Part shown: positions 22,548 through 32,708 of the stretch, piece by piece
How positions within the stretch are numbered: position 1 is the first letter of the stretch
How the letters are laid out: every line of letters begins with the position of its first letter
From: Flagellimonas alvinocaridis
GTDB taxonomy: Bacteria > Bacteroidota > Bacteroidia > Flavobacteriales > Flavobacteriaceae
Assembly (NCBI RefSeq): GCF_004916895.1
Contig: NZ_SNTZ01000005.1
Span: 62,001 to 126,000, forward strand
Length of the DNA stretch: 64,000 bases
Direction of reading: 5' to 3'
Program-made: the position numbers and the translations under genes
Notes under the pieces: model-generated
The model's database searches: none
The model's input: only the letters and a program-made list of their open reading frames with translations
Told to the model about the DNA's origin: nothing

Positions 22548-25500
22548 TCAATTCTTGTTTACCCTGTAAGTAACCCTTCTATTGGTGATTACGGTCCCTA
22601 CTTTTACGGTCAGGGTGGCTTCGTCCGAAGCCAGGATACTGCAAGATCCCGAGGAGTTGGAAACCAATACGCGGAAAATGTAGCCATTTTTGTCTGTGCC
22701 GGCTGCAATCACTGAAAGATTGGCCGTTTGGGTCCCGGTATATTCCAAACCATCTGTTAGGGGTACAAAATTACTGCCCCCATCGGTGCTTACTTCCCAT
22801 TGGTATGTGTCCACATTGCTGGCGGTAACTGAAAAATTGACATTGTTGCCTGCAATGCTATTTTGGTCGGTGGGTTGACTTGAAATGGCATATGGGGATA
22901 CTGTGATGGTCTGTTGGACATCCAAGGTGTTTCCAGATGCATCGGTTATTCTGTAGGTGCGTGTTATAATTTCAGGGTTGGTGCCACCATCACTTATATC
23001 GCTTATGAATGTTACTGTAGGACTGGGGTCGCAATTATCAGCTTCATCATTTACGGCTGTAATATCTGGTGCGGGTACATCATCTGTACAATATACCGTT
23101 AGGGGTGCAGGATTACTGGCGGTTGGGGCTACATTGTCAACCGTAATGGTTGTGGTGGCCGCAAGGTTAGGATAGGGTGGGTCTCCAGGCATGCCGCCAT
23201 ATTCCACCAAATAACCTTTTGGCTGATAATCCCCACTGGCAGCACCCGTGTTTGAAAGGTCGTTCCATGATCCCGGCAAACCGACCCCTGGAGCGGTAAT
23301 ATGCGCATAATCCTCGTCGCCTGAATTGTTTGGTTCCCCGCCGTTCCAAAATTCGTAGGCAAAGGCAGTTCCTGAAGCACCTCCTCTCCAGAACAAGGTT
23401 CCGGCTTCAGGACCAGTCACCCAGTACCAATCGCCTTCCAAGGCAGCATCACTGGCCCCGATCCATCCTGCTCCGGGAGCTTGGGACCCTAAAAGATCAG
23501 ACTCATCTTGAATGGAGATGGTGGCCAAATAACCTTGAAGACCATAAAATGTACGTAGAGCAGCGGCATCCCTAGCTGAGGTCCATGTGATACCCAATGC
23601 GGGCACATACTCATAATAGTGACCGGTTGAAGCAAGGTAATTGGCTTCATTGAGCACTATGGAGAACGTCCGGGTATCGCCAGACGTAACTGTTCCTGTT
23701 GTTTGAAAGACCACGGCGCCAATGGCAGCTTCAAATTCTGCCAAGGTTGTAGGGCCGGTCAATGTTAATCTTCCTTCAGAAACGTCCCAACTAGAGGAAA
23801 TATTGGGGTGTGTTCCCGTTAAGGTCAATAGGTCTCCTGTGTTGTCGTAGTTCGATGTGATTTGGATATAAACGGCATCCAAGGTTGTGTCATCCGGGTC
23901 TGAGATGGATACACTCTCAACAATGGCAATGGTGCTTCCGGGACAGAATATTTGATCTCCAGTTGCTGAAATGGATGGTGGTTGGTTGCCATCATTGGTA
24001 TCGTCCCTGAAATCCAGATCGCCACCGGATGCAGCATCCCCATCAGAATCTGGTAAGGAAATACTGCCTCCACCGGTTGTGGTAGGATTATCAATGGTTC
24101 CACCCGGGTCACTATAGTCTGTTGAGGTGTCTATGTTGTCATCCAAGCCATCATTGTCGCTATCGGTACCAGCTAAGGTGAGAGCGGCTTCAGTTGTGTC
24201 GTTTGTTCCATCATTATCGCTGTCCGTGTCCAAAAAATCCGGGGTGCCGTCACCATCGGAATCTATATACGAAATACCACTGCTTTCATAGGCATTGTCC
24301 AAACCATCATTATCTGAATCACTACCTGTGGGGGCCGTATATCCCAAAGAGGTTTGGGCCTCCACGTTATCGGGAATACCGTCACCGTCGCTATCAAGAT
24401 CTTGGTAATTGGGGATGCCATCGCCATCAGTGTCTATTGTGGTGCAATCCACGGAACCGCCATAACTGGCACCGTAGATTCTTGCTCCGATTTGGTAGGC
24501 CTCAATACGGAGATACTCTAAGGGGCTTCCACTTACGGTGAAGGTTACTTCCCGTATAGAGCCTGGTGCTGTATTGTCGGCATTGGCGATCCAACCATTG
24601 CTATTTCCTGCGGCATCAGAACGTTGCAATTGCATATCCGTATCGGTCACTGCGGGGTCTGCCCCTAAAAATACACTTACACTGGTGCCTATGGGCAATG
24701 CATTTGGGAATTGAAAAAGTAGAATGGAGCTTGCTCCAGGATATGTGGTGGCAGAGTTGGCGGCGTACGATGTCCCGGGATTTCCTTGGGCGTTGGAGTC
24801 ATTGCTGAAGTGTCTGATATTGGTGGCTGATATGGCATAGTTTCCACTCAATCCGCCACATTCATCCGTATCCAATATCCCGTCGTTGTCATCGTCTAGA
24901 TCAACACTGTCTTCAATGCCATCGCCATCTAAATCTGCTATGGCAATACTACAATTTGAATACAATATGGAAAAGGGAACGTTCTGCTTGGATATGGACG
25001 GTCCTTGGTATTGAACATTCAAGGTCTCCCCACCGCCGTTTTCAAAGAATAGGACGGTTATGTCGTGCAAGCCTGCAGTGAGGGATATTGAGCCTGATCT
25101 TTCCTGTGTGCCGTGTAGACCATCGTTATCAACAACTTGGGTTCCATCAATAAATAATTTTGATCCATCATCGGATGAGGTGTAAAAAGTGTAGGAGCCT
25201 GCCGTGTTGATCTGGATGTATCCTGAGTACCTGATACTGAAACTTTCAGCATCACCAGGGTCTTCCTGATTTTGGAGGGCATCCACGTCAAAACTGGAGA
25301 ACACACCGGTGCCTAGGGCCCCTGTGGTTGGAATGTTGTCTGTGGTATACCCAGAAGGAACACTATCATAAAATTCAAAGTCAATCTCACCATTACATAT
25401 TCCAGAATATCCTACAACCTCCACATCATCAATGAAATATTGTTCATCGTTGTCATGGTTAAGCATTTGTACCCTGATTTCAAGTGTGGAATTCCCAGTT

Positions 25501-25940
25501 GTTGATAGGTTTACGGTGTATGAAGGGTCCAGTGGATCAGAATCAGATCCAGAGACATTTACAAACTGCAGCCACGAGCCTCCATCAACGCGGTACGTTC
25601 CAATAAAATAGTCATTGCCATTGTCCATTTCATCTTCATCGTCCACCCATGTATCCATGCTGAAACTTATAAAATCGTATCCGGTTATGTCAATGGGGTC
25701 GGTTTGCCAAGTGCCTTGGGAATCCAGGTTTCTACCTCTTAAGGTATTGTTTCTGACGGATAGCCTGCCCCCGCGATTGGTGGTCCAATCCGAAGCGGAA
25801 GGACCTGATGCCGTTCCATTTTCGGTGCCATTGCCATAGCTGAAGTTCTCGCTCCAAAGTGTGGTTTGTGAAAAAATGGGGGTGACTCCCAGTAGAAAGA
25901 GAAAGAAAAAAAGGCAACGAAGCATTGATGCTCTTTGCAT
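22548..25940 (-). CDS. Large secreted mosaic protein with PA14, calcium-repeat, C-type lectin and Ig-like domains
   Basis: The product has about 1130 residues with a signal peptide ([15 protein letters not shown]). The order from the N-terminus is: a jelly-roll-like domain; a PA14 domain ([18 protein letters not shown]; about 24960-25400); a thrombospondin-type-3-like calcium motif ([19 protein letters not shown]); a carbohydrate-like module; another run of DxDxDG calcium motifs (about 24025-24440); a C-type lectin domain ([37 protein letters not shown]; about 23190-23620); an HYR-like domain; and an Ig-like domain. It likely binds glycans outside the cell. The C-terminus is [14 protein letters not shown], not a standard T9SS sorting domain. 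Other in-frame starts are at 25970 and 25925. Confidence 0.85.
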   Translation of the reverse strand: MQRASMLRCLFFFLFLLGVTPIFSQTTLWSENFSYGNGTENGTASGPSASDWTTNRGGRLSVRNNTLRGRNLDSQGTWQTDPIDITGYDFISFSMDTWVDDEDEMDNGNDYFIGTYRVDGGSWLQFVNVSGSDSDPLDPSYTVNLSTTGNSTLEIRVQMLNHDNDEQYFIDDVEVVGYSGICNGEIDFEFYDSVPSGYTTDNIPTTGALGTGVFSSFDVDALQNQEDPGDAESFSIRYSGYIQINTAGSYTFYTSSDDGSKLFIDGTQVVDNDGLHGTQERSGSISLTAGLHDITVLFFENGGGETLNVQYQGPSISKQNVPFSILYSNCSIAIADLDGDGIEDSVDLDDDNDGILDTDECGGLSGNYAISATNIRHFSNDSNAQGNPGTSYAANSATTYPGASSILLFQFPNALPIGTSVSVFLGADPAVTDTDMQLQRSDAAGNSNGWIANADNTAPGSIREVTFTVSGSPLEYLRIEAYQIGARIYGASYGGSVDCTTIDTDGDGIPNYQDLDSDGDGIPDNVEAQTSLGYTAPTGSDSDNDGLDNAYESSGISYIDSDGDGTPDFLDTDSDNDGTNDTTEAALTLAGTDSDNDGLDDNIDTSTDYSDPGGTIDNPTTTGGGSISLPDSDGDAASGGDLDFRDDTNDGNQPPSISATGDQIFCPGSTIAIVESVSISDPDDTTLDAVYIQITSNYDNTGDLLTLTGTHPNISSSWDVSEGRLTLTGPTTLAEFEAAIGAVVFQTTGTVTSGDTRTFSIVLNEANYLASTGHYYEYVPALGITWTSARDAAALRTFYGLQGYLATISIQDESDLLGSQAPGAGWIGASDAALEGDWYWVTGPEAGTLFWRGGASGTAFAYEFWNGGEPNNSGDEDYAHITAPGVGLPGSWNDLSNTGAASGDYQPKGYLVEYGGMPGDPPYPNLAATTTITVDNVAPTASNPAPLTVYCTDDVPAPDITAVNDEADNCDPSPTVTFISDISDGGTNPEIITRTYRITDASGNTLDVQQTITVSPYAISSQPTDQNSIAGNNVNFSVTASNVDTYQWEVSTDGGSNFVPLTDGLEYTGTQTANLSVIAAGTDKNGYIFRVLVSNSSGSCSILASDEATLTVKVGTVITNRRVTYRVNKN

Positions 25941-25990
25941 TACCGGCTTATCGCCATAAAATGAGCCCATTATCACTATTTTTAAGAATG

Positions 25991-25998
25991 CAAAGCTA
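25991..25998 (-). promoter_or_regulatory. -7 element of the large surface protein gene
   Basis: On the minus strand the sequence is TAGCTTTG, a perfect TAnnTTTG. It places the start of transcription near 25984, about 45 bases before the chosen ATG. The -33 box at the proper distance reads TTTTC and is imperfect. Confidence 0.5.
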
Positions 25999-26124
25999 AC
26001 TGTAGTGTACGCTGATGAAAATATTTGTTGTGAAATGGAAGAATATGGATGTCTAGTATTGAATTGAGGCTTTTAGGGGTATTTTGGTTTAAGATCGAAG
26101 AGGAAAACAGTTTTGTGGCCTTAG

Positions 26125-26157
26125 TTTGCACATACTGATGAAATTATCGTATATTTG
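26125..26157 (+). promoter_or_regulatory. Promoter of the rimP-nusA-infB operon
   Basis: TTTG (26125-26128) and TATATTTG (26150-26157) are separated by 21 bases, a full match to the Bacteroidota promoter. The start site should be near 26164, giving a leader of about 60 bases that contains a hairpin. Confidence 0.78.
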
Positions 26158-26186
26158 CACCGCTGAACGGATATAAAAGTATTCAT

Positions 26187-26212
26187 GAGGGGACTTTGGG
26201 TCCCCTCTTTTA
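26187..26212 (+). terminator. Leader hairpin (possible attenuator) before rimP
   Basis: GAGGGGAC (26187-26194) pairs with GTCCCCTC (26200-26207) around TTTGG, and TTTTA follows. This looks like an intrinsic terminator placed in the leader, 13 bases before the rimP ATG. Because the operon encodes NusA, which affects pausing and termination, this hairpin could give feedback control. It might instead only terminate upstream transcription or guard the start codon. Confidence 0.6.
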
Positions 26213-26224
26213 TTACTTGATTTT

Positions 26225-26686
26225 ATGTTTAAGGAGAAAGTGAAATCGTTGTTGGATAAAGCTCTGGAAGAGTATCCTTCTTTGTTTTTGATTGATTTTA
26301 CTGTTGGTGGGGACAACACCATTAGGGTGGTTTTGGATGGTGATCAAGGTGTGGATCTCCAGGATTGCATGAACATCAGCCGAGCCATTGAACACAATTT
26401 GGATCGGGAAGAAGAAGATTTTTCTTTGGAAGTTACCTCGGCAGGTGCCACTTCTCCATTAAGATTGCCGCGTCAGTACAAAAAAAATATTGGAAGAAAG
26501 ATTAAGGTCAGGACTGGGGCCGAAGAATTGGAAGGAACCTTGATCCAGACCTCGGAAAATAGTATTACCTTGGAATGGAAGGCCCGCGAGCCCAAGCCAG
26601 TGGGTAAAGGAAAGGTTACTGTGCAGAAAAAGCAGGAGATTGCATATTCTGATATACAAGAAGCAAAAGTTATTTTAAAATTTTAA
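26225..26686 (+). CDS. rimP: Ribosome maturation factor RimP
   Basis: The 153-residue protein assists late maturation of the 30S ribosomal subunit. The family pattern is visible: [38 protein letters not shown], then [28 protein letters not shown]. The usual 'SPGl.RpL' motif is here SAGATSPL, as common in Bacteroidota. It is the first gene of rimP-nusA-infB, 13 bases before nusA, the classic arrangement. Confidence 0.95.
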   Translation: MFKEKVKSLLDKALEEYPSLFLIDFTVGGDNTIRVVLDGDQGVDLQDCMNISRAIEHNLDREEEDFSLEVTSAGATSPLRLPRQYKKNIGRKIKVRTGAEELEGTLIQTSENSITLEWKAREPKPVGKGKVTVQKKQEIAYSDIQEAKVILKF

Positions 26687-26699
26687 TTGTAGTTAAAAA

Positions 26700-27932
26700 A
26701 TGGAAAACCTAGCGCTCATCGAATCCTTTTCGGAGTTTAAGGACGATAAGTTTATTGACAGGGTGACCCTTATGGCCATTTTGGAAGATGTGTTCCGAAA
26801 TGCACTCAAGAAGAAATTTGGTTCCGATGATAACTTTGATATCATCATCAACCCAGATAAAGGGGATTTGGAGATTTGGAGAAACCGAGTTGTGGTAGAG
26901 GACGGTGAAGTGGAAGATCCCAACGAGGAAATCTCCCTTACGGAAGCTAGAAAAATCGAGCCCGATTTTGAGGTTGGGGAAGATGTTTCCGAAGAAGTGA
27001 AATTGATCGACCTTGGGAGAAGGGCTATTTTGGCGTTGCGTCAAAACCTTATTTCCAAGATCCATGAGCACGACAATACTACCATCTACAAGCAATTTAA
27101 AGACTTGGAGGGTGAGATTTACACAGCTGAAGTGCACCACATACGCCACAAGGCCATCATTTTGTTGGATGATGAAGGGAACGAAATCATTCTTCCAAAG
27201 GAAAAGCAGATTCCATCTGACTTTTTCCGCAAAGGTGATAACGTTAGGGGAATCATTGAGAGTGTGGAGTTAAAAGGAAATAAACCCACCATCATCATGT
27301 CGAGGACTTCGCCTATTTTCTTGGAGCAATTGTTCTTCCAAGAAATCCCTGAAGTGTTCGATGGTTTGATAACCATCAAAAAAGCGGTTCGTATCCCTGG
27401 TGAAAAAGCAAAAGTTGCCGTGGATTCCTATGATGATAGAATTGATCCTGTTGGTGCCTGTGTGGGTATGAAAGGATCTCGAATCCATGGTATTGTCCGT
27501 GAATTGGGCAATGAAAATATCGATGTCATCAATTGGACCAACAATTCGCAATTAATGGTGACAAGAGCATTGAGCCCTGCAAGGGTGTCTTCCGTTAAAC
27601 TCAATGATGAGAAAAAAACGGCTCAGGTCTACCTAAAGCCAGAGGAGGTTTCCAAGGCTATTGGAAGAGGTGGCCATAATATCCGATTGGCGGGTCAATT
27701 GACTGGCTATGAGATTGATGTGTTCCGTGAAGGTGTGGAGGAAGATGTGGAATTGACAGAATTCTCCGATGAGATAGAAGGCTGGGTGATTGATGAATTC
27801 AAAAAGATTGGATTGGATACCGCGCGCAGCGTTTTGGAGCAAGATGTAAATGATTTGGTGAAGCGAACCGATTTGGAAGAGGAAACCGTTAAGGAAGTCG
27901 TTCGCATCCTCAAGGAAGAGTTTGAAGATTAA
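26700..27932 (+). CDS. nusA: Transcription termination/antitermination factor NusA
   Basis: The 410-residue protein binds RNA polymerase and nascent RNA to control pausing and termination. It has the N-terminal polymerase-binding domain (about 1-125), an S1 domain (about 135-200) and two KH domains with DPVGACVGMKGSRIHGIVREL and KAIGRGGHNIRLAGQLTGYEIDVF. The C-terminal acidic repeats of E. coli NusA are missing, as is usual in Bacteroidota. The gene sits between rimP and infB. Confidence 0.97.
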   Translation: MENLALIESFSEFKDDKFIDRVTLMAILEDVFRNALKKKFGSDDNFDIIINPDKGDLEIWRNRVVVEDGEVEDPNEEISLTEARKIEPDFEVGEDVSEEVKLIDLGRRAILALRQNLISKIHEHDNTTIYKQFKDLEGEIYTAEVHHIRHKAIILLDDEGNEIILPKEKQIPSDFFRKGDNVRGIIESVELKGNKPTIIMSRTSPIFLEQLFFQEIPEVFDGLITIKKAVRIPGEKAKVAVDSYDDRIDPVGACVGMKGSRIHGIVRELGNENIDVINWTNNSQLMVTRALSPARVSSVKLNDEKKTAQVYLKPEEVSKAIGRGGHNIRLAGQLTGYEIDVFREGVEEDVELTEFSDEIEGWVIDEFKKIGLDTARSVLEQDVNDLVKRTDLEEETVKEVVRILKEEFED

Positions 27933-27974
27933 ACTATATATTAGCAGCGAATTTTAGGGCAAGTAAAACAATTT

Positions 27975-30683
27975 ATGGCAGGAAACCCAACAATACGACT
28001 TAACAAAGTTCTCAGGGAATTGAACATTTCACTTGATCGGGCAGTGGATTACCTTTCGTCAAAAGGACATGACGTGGAGGCACGTCCCACAACCAAGATC
28101 ACGGACGAAGTGTATCAAGTACTGTTGGATGAATTCCAGACGGACAAGAGCAAGAAGGTAGCTTCCAAAGAGGTTGGCGAGGAAAAGCGCAAAGAGAAAG
28201 AGGCTATCCGAATCCAGATGGAGCAGGAGCAGGAAGAGCGCAGACTGGCTAGGGAAAAAAGAGAGGCAGAACAGCAGGTGATCAAAGCCAAAGCGGAACT
28301 TGCCGGCCCCAAGACCGTTGGTAAAATAGATTTGGACAAAAAGTCGGAAGCTCCCAAGGTTGAAGAACAAGAACAAGTAGTCGAGGAGCCCAAGGTTGAA
28401 GAAAAAGTCCCTGAAAAAGAAGAGACTCCAAAAAAGGAGGCTCCCAAAGAAGTCAAGGTAGAGGCAAAGAAGGAGGAAGTCAAAGAAGAAGCTCCCAAAG
28501 AAGAGTCCGATACCATCAAAACCCAATACAAGAAACTTTCCGGACCCAAGATTACTGGGGCCAAGATAGACCTTACACAATTCAATAAACCAAAGAAGAA
28601 GAAAGAGGATCAGAAGAAAACTGATTCCAAGGATTCCGACAGTAGTTCCGACCGTAGGAAACGAAGGAAAAGAATTGTTAAGAATGATGGTCAACCTGGA
28701 AATGGACGCCCCAATAATAGAGGGGGTAACGGACAAGGAAGAAGGGGTGGCCAACGTACCTCCGTTCCCAAAGTGGAGCCTACAGAAGAAGAAGTACAAA
28801 AGCAGGTAAGGGAAACCTTGGAAAAACTCCAAGGGAAATCTGGAAAGGGCAAAGGAGCCAAATATAGAAGGGAGAAAAGAGATCAACACCGTCAACAGAC
28901 AGAGAAAGATCTTGAGCAGCAAGAGCTGGAAAGCAAAATCCTTAAGGTGACCGAGTTTGTTACGGTAAACGAAGTGGCTACCATGATGGATGTCTCCACG
29001 ACCCAGATTATTTCTGCCTGTATGTCTTTAGGTATCATGGTGACCATGAACCAGCGTTTGGATGCTGAGACACTTTCCATTGTTGCCGATGAGTTTGGAT
29101 ATGAGGTAGAATTCGTTACCGCTGAAATAGAAGAGTCCATTGAGGAAGAAGTCGATGCTCCGGACGATTTAAAACCAAGAGCGCCGATTGTTACCGTTAT
29201 GGGTCACGTAGACCACGGTAAAACCTCATTGTTGGATTATATCAGGGAAGAAAATGTTATTGCCGGAGAAAGTGGGGGAATTACGCAGCACATTGGTGCC
29301 TACGGGGTTTCCCTGGATAATGGTCAGCGAATAACCTTCTTGGATACTCCGGGACACGAAGCCTTTACGGCAATGCGTGCCCGTGGAGCCCAGGTTACCG
29401 ATATTGCTATCATTGTGATTGCTGCGGACGATGATATCATGCCTCAGACCAAAGAGGCCATCAGTCACGCACAGGCGGCTGGTGTGCCCATTGTGTTTGC
29501 GATAAATAAGGTGGACAAGCCAACGGCCAATCCCGATAAAATTAAAGAAGGCCTAGCACAGATGAACCTTTTGGTGGAAGATTGGGGTGGGAAAATCCAG
29601 TCCCATGATATTTCTGCCAAAACTGGGCAAGGTGTCAAGGAATTATTGGAGAAAGTCTTGTTGGAGGCCGAATTATTGGAGCTGAAGGCTAATCCTGCCC
29701 GATTGGCATCAGGTACCGTTGTTGAAGCCTTTTTGGATAAAGGTCGGGGTTATGTCTCGACTATTTTGGTTCAGACAGGAACTTTAAAAATAGGAGACTA
29801 TGTCTTGGCTGGTACATGCAGTGGTAAAGTAAAAGCCATGCAAGACGAGCGAGGTAAGAACGTGAAAATTGCCGGGCCGGCCACACCAATTTCAATTTTG
29901 GGATTGGATGGTGCCCCACAAGCAGGGGATAGGTTCAATGTGTTGGAAGATGAACGCGAGGCCAAACAAATAGCCGCAAAACGTTCACAGTTGCAACGGG
30001 AACAAACGGTCAGGACCCAAAGACATATTACACTTGATGAAATTGGACGAAGAATTGCATTGGGCGACTTCAAAGAGCTTAATATTATCCTCAAGGGTGA
30101 TGTGGATGGTTCGGTGGAAGCCTTGACGGATTCGTTCCAAAAATTGTCTACTGACGAAATTCAGGTGAACATCATCCATAAGGGTGTTGGTGCCATTACA
30201 GAATCGGATGTCTTGTTGGCAAGTGCTTCAGACGCCATTATTATAGGATTCAATGTAAGGCCTATGGGCAATGCCCGCATGGTCGCCGAGAAAGAGGAGA
30301 TTGATATCAGGACCTATTCCATTATTTATGATGCCATCAATGATTTGAAAGACGCCATGGAAGGTATGCTTTCGCCAGAGATGAAGGAAGAAGTCACTGG
30401 TAATGCTGAAATCAGGGAAACTTTCAAAATATCCAAAATCGGAACCATCGCAGGTTGTATGGTCACCAGTGGAAAGATTTTCAGAAATTCCCAAATACGG
30501 CTTATCCGGGATGGGGTGGTCATATATACAGGAGAACTTGCATCCTTGAAACGATTTAAGGATGATGTGAAGGAAGTTTCCAAAGGGTATGATTGCGGTC
30601 TTCAGGTGAAAAACTACAATGATGTCAGGGAGGGTGATATTTTAGAAGCTTTCCAAGAAGTGGCAGTAAAGAAAAAGCTCTAA
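27975..30683 (+). CDS. infB: Translation initiation factor IF-2
   Basis: The 902-residue GTPase brings initiator tRNA to the 30S subunit. The first 400 residues are a highly charged, lysine/glutamate-rich linker with an RG-rich part ([17 protein letters not shown]). The G domain has [33 protein letters not shown] and [12 protein letters not shown]. The later domains end with [20 protein letters not shown]. It follows nusA by 42 bases and ends at a bidirectional terminator. Confidence 0.97.
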   Translation: MAGNPTIRLNKVLRELNISLDRAVDYLSSKGHDVEARPTTKITDEVYQVLLDEFQTDKSKKVASKEVGEEKRKEKEAIRIQMEQEQEERRLAREKREAEQQVIKAKAELAGPKTVGKIDLDKKSEAPKVEEQEQVVEEPKVEEKVPEKEETPKKEAPKEVKVEAKKEEVKEEAPKEESDTIKTQYKKLSGPKITGAKIDLTQFNKPKKKKEDQKKTDSKDSDSSSDRRKRRKRIVKNDGQPGNGRPNNRGGNGQGRRGGQRTSVPKVEPTEEEVQKQVRETLEKLQGKSGKGKGAKYRREKRDQHRQQTEKDLEQQELESKILKVTEFVTVNEVATMMDVSTTQIISACMSLGIMVTMNQRLDAETLSIVADEFGYEVEFVTAEIEESIEEEVDAPDDLKPRAPIVTVMGHVDHGKTSLLDYIREENVIAGESGGITQHIGAYGVSLDNGQRITFLDTPGHEAFTAMRARGAQVTDIAIIVIAADDDIMPQTKEAISHAQAAGVPIVFAINKVDKPTANPDKIKEGLAQMNLLVEDWGGKIQSHDISAKTGQGVKELLEKVLLEAELLELKANPARLASGTVVEAFLDKGRGYVSTILVQTGTLKIGDYVLAGTCSGKVKAMQDERGKNVKIAGPATPISILGLDGAPQAGDRFNVLEDEREAKQIAAKRSQLQREQTVRTQRHITLDEIGRRIALGDFKELNIILKGDVDGSVEALTDSFQKLSTDEIQVNIIHKGVGAITESDVLLASASDAIIIGFNVRPMGNARMVAEKEEIDIRTYSIIYDAINDLKDAMEGMLSPEMKEEVTGNAEIRETFKISKIGTIAGCMVTSGKIFRNSQIRLIRDGVVIYTGELASLKRFKDDVKEVSKGYDCGLQVKNYNDVREGDILEAFQEVAVKKKL

Positions 30684-30702
30684 AGAGAGATAACATAGAA
30701 AT

Positions 30703-30733
30703 AAAAAAATCCCGTTTTAAACGGGATTTTTTT
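30703..30733 (+). terminator. Bidirectional terminator between infB and the SPOR gene
   Basis: The symmetric sequence AAAATCCCG...CGGGATTTT has CCCG/CGGG arms around TTTTAAA with runs of A on the left and T on the right. It ends infB to the right and the convergent SPOR-domain gene, whose stop is at 30732, to the left. Confidence 0.88.
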
Positions 30734-31103
30734 ATTTGGAAGAATTTTCCGGTTTAAGCAGCATGGCATCCGGATATTTTTTTCGGACTTCAAGGTATTT
30801 TCGTTCAGCCTCCAATTTTGTTTTGAACTTTCCAAGGCGTACCCGATAAGTGGGAGATTCAAACTCAATCTTTGAATACCATCCTGGAAAATCTATGTCT
30901 ACTTGAGCCTTTAGATTTTGTGCTTTCTGATAGGAACCAAATCCTACTTGTATCTGATAAAATTCAGCTTTTGAATTTGCCTCGGCATAGAGCTTGACCA
31001 ATTCATCTATTCTAGAATCTTGCTGTATGGAAACCCTGCCCTCTTGTGCGGACAACTGTAGGGAAAGCCCAATAAAAAAGAATGCATATACAAGAGATTT
31101 CAT
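30732..31103 (-). CDS. SPOR-domain protein (peptidoglycan-binding)
   Basis: The 123-residue protein has a signal peptide (MKSLVYAFFFIGLSLQLSAQ) and a C-terminal SPOR fold at about residues 45-120, with FYQIQVGFGSYQKAQNLKAQV and YRVRLGKFKTKLEAERKYLEVRKKYPDA. SPOR domains bind denuded glycan strands of peptidoglycan, so an envelope role is expected. The ATG at 31103 gives the signal peptide; a 12-residue longer start is unlikely. The -7-like TACTTTTG on the minus strand (31144 to 31137) could be its promoter. The gene is separated from the act operon by a divergent intergenic region. Confidence 0.88.
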   Translation of the reverse strand: MKSLVYAFFFIGLSLQLSAQEGRVSIQQDSRIDELVKLYAEANSKAEFYQIQVGFGSYQKAQNLKAQVDIDFPGWYSKIEFESPTYRVRLGKFKTKLEAERKYLEVRKKYPDAMLLKPENSSK

Positions 31104-31220
31104 AGGATTCAAGTGTTTTGTATTAATGTGTTTATGCAAAAGTAAATTTTTATGGTCTAAACCTGTGGACCGTCTTTTATTTAGAATCTTTATAAATTAG
31201 ATGTTATAAATACCTTAACA

Positions 31221-31251
31221 TTTCAAAAAATGGTGCTATGTCGTACTTTTG
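31221..31251 (+). promoter_or_regulatory. Promoter of the act-cox operon
   Basis: TACTTTTG at 31244-31251 is a perfect -7 element. At 19 bases upstream stands TTTC (31221-31224), one base off the TTTG -33 box. The leader would be about 80 bases long before the actA ATG at 31339. The rest of the 31104-31338 gap is AT-rich without another clear signal apart from the minus-strand box noted for the SPOR gene. Confidence 0.55.
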
Positions 31252-31338
31252 TGATCAATTTTGGTAGGATAAAAAGCTATTGTTCTCTATATCAATAGAA
31301 ACAATCATGCCAAAGATTTCGATAGAAATTTCGTTAAT

Positions 31339-32676
31339 ATGAAAAAGGTTTTGTACCGCCATCTATTTTCTAAAATTTTAGGTCTTTCTCTCCTATTTTT
31401 TTCCATTTCATTTTATGCGCAGGAAGAAGCTGCCGCCGATGCCGGTGGTGGGGATCCTGCAAAAGGGAAACAGCTCTTTAATCAGAACTGTGCCGCTTGT
31501 CATTCCTTGGATCGCAAAATGACCGGTCCCGCGTTGGCCAATGTGGAGTCGCGTTTGTCGGAAGATCAAGGATTGGATAAGGAGTGGTTGTATTCTTGGA
31601 TCAAGAACAGTCCTGGGATGATAAGCTCTGGGGATTCCTATGCAAACGCAATCTACGCTGAGTATAATCAGGCGGCAATGACGCCTTTCCCAACGTTGTC
31701 CAATCAGGACATCGATGATATTTTGGCCTACACGGCCGCTCCGCCAGCCAAACCTGTGGCAGCTGCTGCTGGAGGTGATGTTACTCTTACTCCAGCTCAA
31801 AGTTCTGGGATATCCAATGAAGTGATTTTGGGAGCTTTGGCGTTGGTGTTTGGTCTTTTGGTGATCATGTTGGTCTTGGTGAATAAGACGCTGCGTAGAA
31901 TAGCGGAAGCCAATGGTGTTGTCTTGGAAAATGAAAAGGCGGAGAAACGTCTGCCAATTTGGAAAGCTTTTGCCCAAAATCAATTTTTGGTATTGGTCAG
32001 TGCTATTTTTCTATTGTTGGCAAGTGCTTACTTTGCGTACGGTTGGATGATGCAGGTTGGTGTGGATCAAGGATATGCTCCCGTACAGCCCATTCACTTT
32101 TCGCACAAAATCCACGCCGGGGACAATAAGATAGATTGTAAGTATTGCCACTCTTCTGCAAGGGTGTCCAAAACTTCAGGAATACCCTCATTGAACGTAT
32201 GTATGAATTGTCACAAATCCATTTATGAATATGCTGGAAACCCTGAAGGGCCATCAGCTGAGGATTTGGCTGCTGGGCACACCAATGAATTCTATACAGC
32301 TGAAATCAAAAAGTTGTATAAAGCTGTTGGATGGGATGAGGAAAATCAAAAATATACGGGTGAAACAAAGCCAGTGCAATGGGTGAGAATCCATAACCTG
32401 CCAGATTTTGCCTATTTCAATCACTCCCAACACGTGTCGGTTGCAGGGATAGCCTGTCAAACCTGTCACGGACCAATCGAGGAAATGGAAGTTGTGGAGC
32501 AATTTGCACCATTGACCATGGGTTGGTGTGTGAACTGTCACAGGGAGACCAATGTAAAGATGGAGGGCAATGCATACTACGAGGCCATTCATGAGGAGTT
32601 GTCCAAAAAATATGGCGTTGAGCAGTTGACTGCGGCCATGATGGGTGGTATAGAATGTGGTAAGTGTCACTATTAA
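31339..32676 (+). CDS. actA: Alternative complex III subunit A, multiheme cytochrome c with an added N-terminal cytochrome domain
   Basis: The 445-residue protein has a signal peptide (LGLSLLFFSISFYAQ) and six CxxCH heme sites. The first, CAACH near residue 53, lies in a separate monoheme cytochrome c domain that ends before a membrane helix at about residue 165 (VILGALALVFGLLVIMLVLV). Another helix near residue 220 leads into the ActA-like domain with CKYCH, CMNCH, CQTCH, CVNCH and CGKCH. The latter five match the pentaheme ActA of Rhodothermus marinus. It passes electrons from the quinol-oxidising core to soluble cytochrome c. The fused monoheme domain is an addition to the basic design. 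Confidence 0.93.
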   Translation: MKKVLYRHLFSKILGLSLLFFSISFYAQEEAAADAGGGDPAKGKQLFNQNCAACHSLDRKMTGPALANVESRLSEDQGLDKEWLYSWIKNSPGMISSGDSYANAIYAEYNQAAMTPFPTLSNQDIDDILAYTAAPPAKPVAAAAGGDVTLTPAQSSGISNEVILGALALVFGLLVIMLVLVNKTLRRIAEANGVVLENEKAEKRLPIWKAFAQNQFLVLVSAIFLLLASAYFAYGWMMQVGVDQGYAPVQPIHFSHKIHAGDNKIDCKYCHSSARVSKTSGIPSLNVCMNCHKSIYEYAGNPEGPSAEDLAAGHTNEFYTAEIKKLYKAVGWDEENQKYTGETKPVQWVRIHNLPDFAYFNHSQHVSVAGIACQTCHGPIEEMEVVEQFAPLTMGWCVNCHRETNVKMEGNAYYEAIHEELSKKYGVEQLTAAMMGGIECGKCHY

Positions 32677-32708
32677 GAATTAAAGGAAGATAATCTCAGA
32701 TATATCGT

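Noticed and set aside
25977..26124. Small gene or RNA between the surface protein gene and the rimP promoter
   Set aside because: No start with a coding-like frame and no stable fold beyond the noted promoter elements.
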